The notes under the pieces: model-generated
What the model saw: the letters and a program-made list of their open reading frames with translations, nothing else
Told to the model about the DNA's origin: nothing
The model's database searches: none
Shown here: positions 46,506-54,501 of the stretch, piece after piece
Layout of the letters: each line of letters begins with the position of its first letter
How positions within the stretch are numbered: position 1 is the stretch's first letter
Made by a program: the position numbers and the translations under genes
Source of the DNA: Streptomyces sp. Q6
GTDB taxonomy: Bacteria; Actinomycetota; Actinomycetes; Streptomycetales; Streptomycetaceae
Direction of reading: 5' to 3'
Assembly (NCBI RefSeq): GCF_036967205.1
Contig: NZ_CP146022.1
Span: 8,060,001-8,124,000 of the forward strand
Length of the DNA: 64,000 nt

Positions 46506-46895
46506 TCAGTCGGTGGTGAGGACGGCGGAGCCCCGGAGGGTCACGGTGCCGTCGGGCAGGGACACGATGAGGTCGAGGTGGGCGAGGCCGTCCTCGACCC
46601 GGGTGACCGTGCCGGTGCAGGTGGGGGTGGAGTTGACCGGGGTGATCGATGTGAAGCGCACCTCGTACGAGGCGATCCGCTCCTGCGGCACCGCGTCGGT
46701 CAACAGGCGGCCCAGGTACGCCATCGAGAGCATGCCGTGGGCGAAGACGTCGTCGATGCCGACGGCCCGGCAGGCGTCGAGATCGATGTGCACGGGGTTG
46801 TGGTCGCCCGAGGCGCCCGCGTACAGCGCGAGCGCGGTACGGGTGATCCGCGGGCATTCGAGGGTGAGCCTGTCGCCCTGCGTCAGGGTGGTCAT
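46506..46895 (-). CDS. MaoC-like hydratase, catalytic half
   Basis: A 129-residue hot-dog protein with the hydratase-2 signature as YAGASGDHNPVHIDLDACRA (Asp and His of the catalytic motif) and DVFAHGMLSMAYLGRLL. It pairs with the adjacent gene, which lacks this motif; such pairs form a heterodimer that hydrates 2-enoyl-CoA to the (3R)-hydroxyacyl-CoA. ATG 46895 overlaps the partner stop, which fits equal synthesis of the two chains. Confidence 0.88.
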   Translation of the reverse strand: MTTLTQGDRLTLECPRITRTALALYAGASGDHNPVHIDLDACRAVGIDDVFAHGMLSMAYLGRLLTDAVPQERIASYEVRFTSITPVNSTPTCTGTVTRVEDGLAHLDLIVSLPDGTVTLRGSAVLTTD

Positions 46896-47350
46896 CACTG
46901 GCCCGCCTTCGGGTCGCGCACGACGATGGTGCTGGTCAGGGTCGCGATCGGCGTGTCGCCCCGGGTGACGTGGGTGGCGCGGACGATGAACTCCAGCGCG
47001 CCGCCCTTCTTCGCGTACACGTCCTTGACCTCGGTGGTGAAGGTCAGGGTGTCCCCGGCGTACGCCTGCGCGTGGAAGTCGAACCGCTGGCCCCCGTGCA
47101 GGATCGTGCGTACGTCGATGCCCAGCCCGGTGAGGAAGGAGCCCCGGTCGGGGTCGTCCATCTCCAGGCAGAAGAGGAAGGTCGGCGGTATCGGCAGGTC
47201 GCGGTGGCCGGCCGCCTCGGCCGCGGCCACGTCGCTGTAGACCGGGTCGTGCTGCCCGGTGGCGTCGGCGAAGAAGCGGAGCCTGCCGCGTTCGGCGACG
47301 GTGGAGAACGCCGGGGTCCTGGTGCCGATGACGGCGGGGTCGATGGGCAT
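46895..47350 (-). CDS. MaoC-like N-terminal (FAS1-type) dehydratase partner
   Basis: A 151-residue hot-dog protein of the MaoC_dehydrat_N family: FSTVAERGRLRFFADATGQ, DPVYSDVAAAEAAGHRDLPI, PPTFLFCLEMDDPD and ILHGGQRFDFHAQAYAGDT. It lacks the D-x4-H catalytic pair and is expected to be the non-catalytic, substrate-binding half of a two-chain enoyl-CoA hydratase with the next gene, like the split MaoC hydratases of actinobacterial steroid degradation. It lies 3 bp after the thiolase stop. Confidence 0.87.
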   Translation of the reverse strand: MPIDPAVIGTRTPAFSTVAERGRLRFFADATGQHDPVYSDVAAAEAAGHRDLPIPPTFLFCLEMDDPDRGSFLTGLGIDVRTILHGGQRFDFHAQAYAGDTLTFTTEVKDVYAKKGGALEFIVRATHVTRGDTPIATLTSTIVVRDPKAGQ

Positions 47351-47353
47351 GGG

Positions 47354-48541
47354 TCAGGAGACCTTCTCGAAGAGGGTGACGACGCCGGCGGTGCCGAGGC
47401 CGAGGTTGTGCTGGAGGCCGAGGGTGACGTTCTCGACCTGACGGGCACCGGCCTCGCCGCGCAGCTGCCAGGTGATCTCGGCGGTCTGCGCGAGGCCGGT
47501 GGCGCCGAGCGGATGGCCCTTGGAGAGCAGCCCGCCCGAGGGATTGGTGACGACGCGCCCGCCGTACGTGTGGTCGCCGTCGAGGATGAACTTCTCGGCG
47601 CCGCCCTCCTCGCACAGGCCCAGGCCCTCGTAGGTGAGGACCTCGTTGACGGTGAAGCAGTCGTGCAGTTCGACGACCTTGATGTCGCGCGGGTCGACGC
47701 CGGCCTTCTCGTAGACCTCCGTCGCCGCCGCCCGGGTCACGTCCGAACCGACCAGCGACATCGCGCTGCGCCGGTCGAAGAGTCCCTCCGCGTCCGACTG
47801 GAGGGTCTGGGCGGCGATGGCGACCTTGGGGTTCAGGCCGTGGGCGCGGGCGAACTCCTCCGAGCAGACGATCGCCGCGGCGGCGCCGCAGGTGGGTGGG
47901 CAGCACTGCAACCGGGTCAGCGGACCGGCGACCCTCGGCGAGCCGAGCACGTCGTCGAGGGTGATCGGGTCGCGGAAGACCGCGTACGGGTTGTTCGCCG
48001 CGTGCGTGCGCGCCTTCACCGACACCTTCGCGAAGGTCTCCGGTGCCATGCCGTACTTCTCCATGTACTCGACACCGGCGGCGGCGAAGTACTGCGGGGT
48101 CATCGGCAGGTCGGGATCGACGGCGTAGATGTCGTGGAGGGCGGCGGCGAAGTCGGTCAACGGGGTCGGGCGGTCGGCCCACTTGGCGCCCAGCGCGCCC
48201 GGCGGCATCTGCTCGAAGCCGACCGCGAGCGCGCACTCCACGGCGCCGCTCTCGACCGCCTGGCGGGCGAGCCACAGCGCGGAGGAGCCCGAGGCGCAGT
48301 TGTTGTTGACGTTCAGCACCGGGACCCGGGTCTGCCCGAACCGGTAGACCACGCGCTGCCCACAGGTCGAATCGCCATACACATAGCCGGCGTACACCTG
48401 TTGGATCCCGGCGTACGGCAGGGCGGCGTCGTCGAGGGCCGCCTTGACGGCCCCTGCCCCCATGTCGTCGTACGTCTTGGCGGCACTGGGCTTGGCGAAC
48501 GGCACCATGCCGACGCCCGCCACCAGCACTCTGCGGCCCAT
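47354..48541 (-). CDS. SCPx/lipid-transfer-type thiolase
   Basis: A 395-residue thiolase-fold protein of the lipid-transfer/SCPx group: VNNNCASGSSALWLARQAVE with Cys82, AGVEYMEKYGM, ELHDCFTVNEVLTYEGLGLC and NPSGGLLSKGHPLGATGLAQ with the catalytic His. Members cleave 3-keto-acyl-CoAs with 2-methyl branches, or act as retro-aldolases in sterol side-chain breakdown when paired with a DUF35 protein; no DUF35 gene is seen here, so thiolysis is more likely. GGGAGG precedes ATG 48541. It leads the MaoC-SDR operon and has operator site 3 upstream. Confidence 0.9.
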   Translation of the reverse strand: MGRRVLVAGVGMVPFAKPSAAKTYDDMGAGAVKAALDDAALPYAGIQQVYAGYVYGDSTCGQRVVYRFGQTRVPVLNVNNNCASGSSALWLARQAVESGAVECALAVGFEQMPPGALGAKWADRPTPLTDFAAALHDIYAVDPDLPMTPQYFAAAGVEYMEKYGMAPETFAKVSVKARTHAANNPYAVFRDPITLDDVLGSPRVAGPLTRLQCCPPTCGAAAAIVCSEEFARAHGLNPKVAIAAQTLQSDAEGLFDRRSAMSLVGSDVTRAAATEVYEKAGVDPRDIKVVELHDCFTVNEVLTYEGLGLCEEGGAEKFILDGDHTYGGRVVTNPSGGLLSKGHPLGATGLAQTAEITWQLRGEAGARQVENVTLGLQHNLGLGTAGVVTLFEKVS

Positions 48542-48560
48542 GAGACCTCCCTATGATTGT

Positions 48561-48577
48561 CTAATCACCGTTAACTT
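48561..48577 (-). promoter_or_regulatory. Operator site 3, upstream of the SCPx-like thiolase operon
   Basis: On the plus strand the site reads CTAATCACCGTTAACTT, the reverse complement of AAGTTAACGGTGATTAG. Fifteen bases are identical to site 6 at 57334-57348. TAGACA directly at its end on the minus strand is a possible -10 box; the -35 region is weak. It lies 20 bp before the start codon. Confidence 0.65.
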
Positions 48578-48639
48578 TCGACCCTTGGTCCGAGTCGCGT
48601 CAAGGCTTCGCGGCGATCGGGGCGCGTTCGGCGGCCGAT

Positions 48640-48694
48640 TTCATGTGATCCGCGATTAGGGATCAGCGAACAGTTGCCACTTCATGTGATGCGG
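48640..48694 (+). repeat. Direct repeat TTCATGTGATNCG in the thiolase-P450 intergenic region
   Basis: TTCATGTGATCCG (48640-48652) recurs as TTCATGTGATGCG (48681-48693), start to start 41 bp, close to four helical turns. The first copy runs into an inverted repeat GATCC-gcgattag-GGATC. The second ends 7 bp before the P450 -35 box. This suggests a binding site for a second regulator, perhaps an activator. Confidence 0.5.
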
Positions 48695-48700
48695 TAGGGC

Positions 48701-48734
48701 TTGACATTGGCGTCTCTAAGTTAACTATGGTTTG
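48701..48734 (+). promoter_or_regulatory. P450 operon promoter with operator site 4
   Basis: A perfect -35 TTGACA (48701-48706) is followed by operator AAGTTAACTATGGTTTG (48718-48734), which covers the place of the -10 box (AACTAT at 16 nt or TATGGT at 19 nt). A repressor bound here would block the promoter that leads to the P450 and, at the operon end, to the tandem TetR gene. Confidence 0.65.
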
Positions 48735-48792
48735 AGTCGAAGCAGTGATCGAGGGGGCAGAGCCGCTCCGCTCGTTACTCCAGGGAGATCCC

Positions 48793-50028
48793 ATGGCCGA
48801 TACCCCCGCAGCCCCCGCGTTCCCGATGGAACGAGCGGCCCGCTGCCCCTTCGACCCCCCGCCCCCGCTCCTCGACCTGCAGGCCGCCGCGCCGGTCACC
48901 CGGGTCCGTATCTGGGACGGCAGCGAGCCCTGGCTGGTCACCCGGCACGAGGACATCCGTGCCGTGCTCAGCCACCCGGCGATCAGCTCGGACACGGACA
49001 ACCCGGCCTACCCGCACCAGTCCGCGGCGATCCAGGCCCGCAGGAAGCGCGCCAAGTCCTTCTTCACCAGCGACGGCCCGGTCGAGCACGACGAGCCCCG
49101 CCGGGTCCTCGCCCGCGACTTCACCGCCCGCCGGATGCAGGCGCTGCGCGACCACATCCAGGAGATCACCGACCAGCTGATCGACTCGATGCTGGCCGGG
49201 CCGAATCCGGTCGACCTGGTCGAGGCGTTCGCCCTGCCCGTGCCCTCCCTGATGATCTGCGAGCTGCTCGGCGTCCCGTTCAGCGCGCAGGACGACTTCC
49301 ACCACCTCACCAAGGCGTTCGTCGACCGGGCCTCGACCCCGCAGGACACCGTCGCCGCCACCGACCGGCTGCTCGACCTGCTGGGCGGCCTGCTCGACGA
49401 GAAGGTCACCGACCCCGCCGACGACCTGCTCAGCCGACTGGCCCAGGAACAGCTCAAGACCGGTGTCCGCACCCGTGACGAGCTCGCGAAGATGGCGCTG
49501 CTGCTCCTCACCGCGGGCCACGAGACCTCGGCGAACATGATCGCCCTGGGCACGGCGGCCCTCCTCAGCCACCCGGACCAGTTGGAGAAGGTACGGACCC
49601 ACGCCGACGACCCGGCGCTGATCGCGAGCACCGTCGAGGAACTCCTGCGCTACCTCACCGTCGTCCACAGCGGCCTGCGCCGGGTCGCCGGCGAGGACAT
49701 GGAGATCGGCGGGCAGCTCATCCGCAAGGGCGAGGGCATCGTCTGCGCGATCGACACCGGCAACCGCGACCCGCGGGCGTTCGAGACCGGGACGACGCTC
49801 CCCGCGGACGACCTGGACGTCACCCGCCCCGCCCGCCACCACCTCGCCTTCAGCTTCGGCGTCCACCAGTGCCTGGGACAGCAACTGGCCCGCGTGGAGC
49901 TCCAGGTCGTCTTCAGCACCCTCTTCCGCCGCATCCCCACGCTGGCCCTCGCCCAGCCGCTCGGCGACATCGATTTCAAGAACGACATGTCGATCTACGG
50001 AGCCCATTCGCTCCTGGTGACCTGGTAA
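48793..50028 (+). CDS. Cytochrome P450 (bacterial class I)
   Basis: A 411-residue soluble P450. It has the I-helix oxygen-binding motif AGHETS (241-246), the ExxR pair Glu283-Arg286 in EELLRYLT, and the haem loop FSFGVHQCLGQQLARVE with Cys360. It starts at ATG 48793 behind GGGAG. It gets electrons from the ferredoxin and reductase encoded next. In a branched-lipid catabolic operon the likely role is terminal or in-chain hydroxylation that prepares a substrate for CoA activation; the sequence is nearer to CYP105-like proteins than to CYP125 as far as I can judge by eye, so the substrate is open. Confidence 0.95.
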   Translation: MADTPAAPAFPMERAARCPFDPPPPLLDLQAAAPVTRVRIWDGSEPWLVTRHEDIRAVLSHPAISSDTDNPAYPHQSAAIQARRKRAKSFFTSDGPVEHDEPRRVLARDFTARRMQALRDHIQEITDQLIDSMLAGPNPVDLVEAFALPVPSLMICELLGVPFSAQDDFHHLTKAFVDRASTPQDTVAATDRLLDLLGGLLDEKVTDPADDLLSRLAQEQLKTGVRTRDELAKMALLLLTAGHETSANMIALGTAALLSHPDQLEKVRTHADDPALIASTVEELLRYLTVVHSGLRRVAGEDMEIGGQLIRKGEGIVCAIDTGNRDPRAFETGTTLPADDLDVTRPARHHLAFSFGVHQCLGQQLARVELQVVFSTLFRRIPTLALAQPLGDIDFKNDMSIYGAHSLLVTW

Positions 50029-50048
50029 CACCGAGAGGACCCCGATCC

Positions 50049-50246
50049 ATGAAGATCCACATCGACGAGGCCAAATGCGTGGGCGGCGGGCAGTGCGTGG
50101 TCGCCTCGCCCGACGTCTTCGACCAGCGTGACGAGGACGGCGTCGCCTTCCTGCTCGTCGAGAACCCCGGCCCCGACCTGCACGCGTCCGTCCGCGAAGC
50201 GGCGCTGCTCTGCCCCGCCCTCGCCATCGAGGTGGACGAGCGATGA
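50049..50246 (+). CDS. [3Fe-4S] ferredoxin, P450 partner
   Basis: A 65-residue ferredoxin with Cys10, Cys16 and Cys55 in CVGGGQC and LLCPALAI. The CX5C...CP pattern with only three Cys ligands is that of the [3Fe-4S] ferredoxins that serve Streptomyces P450s. It sits 20 bp after the P450 gene and overlaps the reductase start by 4 nt, so the three proteins form a complete electron chain. Confidence 0.95.
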   Translation: MKIHIDEAKCVGGGQCVVASPDVFDQRDEDGVAFLLVENPGPDLHASVREAALLCPALAIEVDER

Positions 50247-51435
50247 CCCTCTCGCGGGTCGTCGTGGTCGGCGCCTCCGCCGCCGGACTGACCGCCGCGG
50301 AGACGCTGCGCCGCGAGGGCTACACCGGCCACCTCACCGTCGTCGGCGAGGAACCGCACGCGCCGTACGACCGGCCGCCGCTGTCCAAGCAGGTCCTCAA
50401 GGGGGAGTGGGAGCCCGAGCGGCTCGCGCTGCGCCCCGCGCGGACGCTCGACGGACTCGACGCCGAGTGGCTGCTCGGCCGCAGGGCCACCGGCGTCGAC
50501 GTCGCCGCACGCACCGTCACGCTGGACGGCGGTGACCGGATCCCGTACGACGGTCTGGTCGTCGCCACCGGCGTCCGACCGCGCCGCCTGCCCTTCGGCG
50601 ACGGACTCGAAGGCGTCCACGTCCTGCGCGACGTGGAGGACGCCCTGGCGCTCCGCGACGCCCTGCGCCCCGCCCCTCGGTGGTCGTGGTCGGCGCCGGG
50701 TTCCTCGGCGCCGAGGCCGCCGCCGTCGCCCGTGAACTCGGCTGCTCCGTCACGCTCGTGGACCCGCTCAGCGCGCCGATGGTGCGGCAGCTGGGCAGCG
50801 CGGTCGCCGCCCGGGTGGCCGCCCTGCACACCGCCCGCGGCGTCCGGGTGCGCTGCGCCACCGGCGTCGTTGGCTTCACCGAGGAGGGCGGCCGCGTCGC
50901 CGGGGTACGCCTGGACGACGGCACCGAGGTCCCGGCCCAGGTCGTCCTCGTCGCGATCGGATCGCTGCCCGCCGTCGACTGGCTGCGCGACAGCGGTCTG
51001 CCGGTCGGCGACGGACTGCTCTGCGACGCGTTCTGCGAAGCCGCGCCCGGTGTCGTCGCGGCCGGCGACGTCGCCTCCTGGCTCCACCCCGACCACGGCC
51101 GGATGCGCGTGGAGCACCGTATGAACGCCACCGAGCAGGGCATGGCGGCCGCCCGCACCCTGCTCGGCCAAGGGCAGCCGTTCGCCCCCGTGCCGTACTT
51201 CTGGACCGACCAGTACGACGTCAAGATCCAGGCCTACGGCCACCCTTCCGCGGACGCCGACTTCACCGTGGTCGCGGGCGACCCGGACGAGGGCCCCTTC
51301 GCCGCCGTCTACGGCCGGCACGGCCGGATCACCGCCGCCGTGACCTGGAACATGCCGCGCGAGGCCCGCACCCTGCGCGCTCAGGTCGTCGAGCGCGCCC
51401 CGTGGCCCGTCGAGGCCGCCACCGCGCACGGCTGA
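50243..51435 (+). pseudogene. FAD/NAD(P)-dependent ferredoxin reductase, one apparent frameshift
   Basis: The first 145 codons have RVVVVGASAAGLTAAETLRR for FAD, PYDRPPLSKQVLKG and VVATGVRPRRLPF. The frame breaks at about 50671-50679 and the rest continues one frame over: VVVVGAGFLGAEAAAVAREL for NAD(P), GVVAAGDVASWL and RVEHRMNATEQGMAAARTLL. Adding one G (CCCCG to CCCCGG) gives RPGPSVVVVGAG and a 397-residue rubredoxin/ferredoxin reductase of normal length. It passes electrons from NAD(P)H to the adjacent ferredoxin for the P450. The break is probably a sequence error, since both domains are otherwise undamaged. Confidence 0.85.
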
Positions 51436-51501
51436 CCAGGGCCTTCCTTCTCCGCCCTCGCCTGCCCTGCCTGTCTTGCCTTCCGAGCAGAGAGACACGT
51501 C

Positions 51502-52296
51502 ATGACGGACACCGTCATTTTCACGGTCGCCGACGGCGTCGCCACCCTCGCGATGAACCGTCCCGAGCGCCGCAACTCCTTCACCATCGAGATGGCCGAC
51601 GGCCTGCTCGACGGCCTCGAACGCGCCGAGAACGACCCGGCCGTGCGCGCCGTCGTTCTCACGAGCACCGGCGCCCACTGGGGCGTCGGCCGGGACAACT
51701 CCGACACCGCGCCGCCCCCGTACCCGCCGGGCGACCACCTCCAGGGCCGCACCTCGCTGCTGCACTACACCCGCCTCGTCCACTTCATGTACGACATGAA
51801 CACGCCGACCATCGCGGAGATGCGCGGCGGCATCGCCGGCGCCCACCTGTCCTTCGCGCTCGGCTGCGACTTCCGGTACGCCGACACGACCGCCGTGCTC
51901 AGCACCGCGTTCGTCAAGGTCGCCTTCGCCGGCGACCTCGGGGCGTCCTGGCACCTCACCCGCCTGGTCGGCCCGACGAAGGCCAGGGAACTGATGCTGC
52001 TCTCACCGAAGTTGCGCGGCCAGGAGATCGCCGACCGGGGGCTGGTCAACGCGGTGCTGCCCCCGGAGGAGCTCTCCGCGAAGGTCAGGGAGACCGCCGA
52101 GCAGCTCGCGTCCTTCTCGCCGCACGCCGTCGCCCGCACCCGCCGCAACCTGCTGGCCGCCCAGACCCTCTCGCTCGGCGACTACCTGCCGCTGGAGGCC
52201 GAGACGTACGCCTGGTGCGCCGCGTCGCCCGACGCCGAGGAGGCACGTCTCGCGTTCGTCGAGAAGCGCGCGCCCCGCTTCGGCACGGACGCCTGA
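51502..52296 (+). CDS. Crotonase-family protein, enoyl-CoA hydratase/isomerase-like
   Basis: A 264-residue crotonase with MNRPERRNSFTIEMADGLLD, RAVVLTSTGAHWGVGRD, MRGGIAGAHLSFALGCDFRY and FAGDLGASWHLTRLVG. Both glutamates of classical enoyl-CoA hydratase are replaced: the GGGxE position reads AGAHLS and the second site reads STAFVK. The Asp in AGDLG is conserved in a subgroup of actinobacterial crotonases and may serve as the acid/base. An isomerase or non-hydratase role is therefore as likely as hydration. ATG 51502 follows GCAGAGAGA. It lies in the P450 operon before the racemase. Confidence 0.88.
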   Translation: MTDTVIFTVADGVATLAMNRPERRNSFTIEMADGLLDGLERAENDPAVRAVVLTSTGAHWGVGRDNSDTAPPPYPPGDHLQGRTSLLHYTRLVHFMYDMNTPTIAEMRGGIAGAHLSFALGCDFRYADTTAVLSTAFVKVAFAGDLGASWHLTRLVGPTKARELMLLSPKLRGQEIADRGLVNAVLPPEELSAKVRETAEQLASFSPHAVARTRRNLLAAQTLSLGDYLPLEAETYAWCAASPDAEEARLAFVEKRAPRFGTDA

Positions 52297-52366
52297 CCAC
52301 CGGCCCCGCCGACGGCCGCGACGGCCGGGCGCGGGGCCGGACCCCATGGAACGAGGAATCGCCGCA

Positions 52367-53533
52367 ATGAACTCCCTGCCCCCGTCGGGGCTCGACACCA
52401 ACGGCCCGCTGGCCGGAATCCGCGTGCTGGAACTCGGCGGCATCGGCCCCGCCCCGTACGCGGGCATGCTCCTCGGCGACCTCGGCGCGGACGTCATCCG
52501 CGTCGACCGGCCCGAGGAGGCCGGGATCGCCAACCCCGCGCCGGTCCTGCACCGCGGCCGGCGCTCCCTCACCCTCGACCTCAAGCACCCGGAGAGCACG
52601 GCCATCGTGCTGGCGCTGGCCGCCGACACGGACATCGTGATCGAGGGCTTCCGCCCCGGCGTGGCCGAACGGCTCGGCGTGGGGCCCGAGGCGCTCCTCG
52701 CCCGCAATCCGGCGCTGGTCTACGGCCGGATGACCGGCTGGGGCCAGGACGGGCCGCTGGCCCAGGAGCCCGGACACGACATCAACTTCATCGCCCTCAC
52801 CGGCGCGCTGCACGCGATCGGGACGCGCGAGGAACCGGTGATCCCGCTGAACCTCCTCGGCGACATGGGCGGCGGGGGCCTGCTCCTGGCCTTCGGCGTC
52901 GTGAGCGCGCTGGTCAGCGCGGGCGTCACCGGCCGCGGCCAGGTGGTCGACACCGCCATGTCCGACGGCTCCGCCTCCCTCCTCGCCATGGTCCACGGCT
53001 TCCTCGCCCAGGGCCGCTGGAAGGACGAGCGGGCGTCCAACACCATCGACGGCGGCTGCCCCTGGTACGGGGTCTACCGCTGCGCGGACGATCGCCATGT
53101 CGCCCTCGGCATCGGCGACCGGCGCTCCTACGCCGCGCTGGTGGACACCCTCGGACTCCAGGACGAGCCCGCCTTCACCCACCAGTACGACCGGGCCGCC
53201 TGGCCCGCCATGCGCGAGAGGCTCACCGCCGTGTTCGCGGGCCGGGACCGCGACGCGTGGGCGCGGACCTTCGAAGGCCGCGGCGCCTGCGTGAGCCCGG
53301 TCCTGTCCCTGACCGAGGCACCGGACCACCCCCACAACGCCGCCCGGGGGACCTTCCTCGCGGGTGCGGACGGCGGAGTCGAACCCGCCCCCGTACCCCG
53401 CTTCTCGGGCACGCCCGCCGCCCGTCCGGAACCCGCACCCGTCGTCGGCGCGCACACCGACGAGGTGCTCGCCCAGGCCGGCTACGCACCGGAGGCCGTC
53501 GCCCGCCTGCGCGAGGACGGCGTCGTGCGCTGA
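52367..53533 (+). CDS. Alpha-methylacyl-CoA racemase (CaiB/BaiF family III)
   Basis: A 388-residue family III CoA-transferase-fold protein. It matches mycobacterial MCR/AMACR in IRVLELGGIGPAPYAGMLLG, DLGADVIRVDRP, RMTGWGQDGP, GHDINFIALTGALHAIG with His137, and LLGDMGGG with Asp166, the His-Asp pair used for alpha-proton exchange. It would interconvert (2R)- and (2S)-methylacyl-CoA so that the 2S form can be oxidised. This is a strong hint that the island degrades methyl-branched or sterol-like side chains. ATG 52367 is chosen because GAGGAA precedes it; ATG 52346 lacks a ribosome site. Confidence 0.88.
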   Translation: MNSLPPSGLDTNGPLAGIRVLELGGIGPAPYAGMLLGDLGADVIRVDRPEEAGIANPAPVLHRGRRSLTLDLKHPESTAIVLALAADTDIVIEGFRPGVAERLGVGPEALLARNPALVYGRMTGWGQDGPLAQEPGHDINFIALTGALHAIGTREEPVIPLNLLGDMGGGGLLLAFGVVSALVSAGVTGRGQVVDTAMSDGSASLLAMVHGFLAQGRWKDERASNTIDGGCPWYGVYRCADDRHVALGIGDRRSYAALVDTLGLQDEPAFTHQYDRAAWPAMRERLTAVFAGRDRDAWARTFEGRGACVSPVLSLTEAPDHPHNAARGTFLAGADGGVEPAPVPRFSGTPAARPEPAPVVGAHTDEVLAQAGYAPEAVARLREDGVVR

Positions 53534-53615
53534 CGCACCCCCGGCGGCTCCGGCCCGCGGACCGGCCCCCGCCATCCCATGAACTCCGAGACCCACCACG
53601 CTTCGGGAGACCACC

Positions 53616-54401
53616 ATGCAGGAATCGCACAGCAGCAGGCGGACGGCCCTCGTGACCGGTGCCGCACGCGGCATCGGCCGGGCCGTCGCCCTGGAACTTG
53701 CGCACGCCGGGCACGACGTGGCCGTCGTCGACGTCGACTTCGACGGCTTCCGCGCCTACGACGACGACCAGACGCGGACGGTCATGAGCGAACTGGAGGC
53801 GGCGGGCGCCCGGGTCCTGTCCACGGAGGCGTCGACCACGGACGCGGCTGCCATGGAGGAGGTCGTGGCACGCGTCACCGAGGAGTGGGGCGGGCTGAAC
53901 GCCGTCGTCTGCAACGCGGGCGGCGGCTCGGGACCGCTGGACGGGAACCGCGGTTCGGCCGTCGATCTGGAGCAGCTCGACGAGGTCATGCGCCGCAACC
54001 TCTTCGGCACCATCACCACGGTGCAGGCCGCGCTGCCCGCCCTGCTCGACGCCGACCGGCCCGCCATCGTCACCATGGGCTCCGTGACCGGGGTCAAGCC
54101 CAACGACACGGGCACGTACACGCACTACGGCGTCAGCAAGGCGGCCGTCATGCACTACACCCGCTACCTGGCCGCCGACCTCGCCCCGCGCGGGGTCCGC
54201 GCCAACTGCGTCGCGCCCGGCCCCATCGCGACGGGCCGGCTGCGGATGCGGGCCCGCGAGATCGGGGAGCGCGACGCCCAGCGCGCCGAGCAGCTGATGG
54301 CGAGCGTCGGCACCGAGGCGGACGTGGCCCGCGCCGTCCGCTACCTGGCCACCCCGGAGTCGCAGTTCATGTCCGGACACATCCTGCCGCTGTACCGCTG
54401 A
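53616..54401 (+). CDS. SDR-family oxidoreductase
   Basis: A 261-residue short-chain dehydrogenase with TALVTGAARGIGRAVALELA, CNAGGGSGPLDGNRG, and SVTGVKPNDTGTYTHYGVSKAAV for Ser-Tyr-Lys; it ends in SGHILPLYR. NAD is suggested by VVDVDFDGF, with Asp after the second strand. It would oxidise an alcohol or 3-hydroxyacyl-CoA; its product may follow from P450 hydroxylation. ATG 53616 follows GGGAG. It is the last catabolic gene before the regulator in this operon. Confidence 0.9.
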   Translation: MQESHSSRRTALVTGAARGIGRAVALELAHAGHDVAVVDVDFDGFRAYDDDQTRTVMSELEAAGARVLSTEASTTDAAAMEEVVARVTEEWGGLNAVVCNAGGGSGPLDGNRGSAVDLEQLDEVMRRNLFGTITTVQAALPALLDADRPAIVTMGSVTGVKPNDTGTYTHYGVSKAAVMHYTRYLAADLAPRGVRANCVAPGPIATGRLRMRAREIGERDAQRAEQLMASVGTEADVARAVRYLATPESQFMSGHILPLYR

Positions 54402-54501
54402 CATGGCCGGGGTCGCGGCCCGGCCGACGGACCCGGTGTCAGGCCGGGCCGTTACCATCGAGCTGCCGATCCGGGAACTGAACAGTGGAGATGCCAGCCT
54501 G

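Noticed and set aside
47354..48541. Ltp2-type retro-aldolase of cholesterol side-chain degradation
   Set aside because: Aldolases of that kind need a DUF35 partner, which is absent; the MaoC partners here carry no DUF35 segment, so a thiolase role is preferred.
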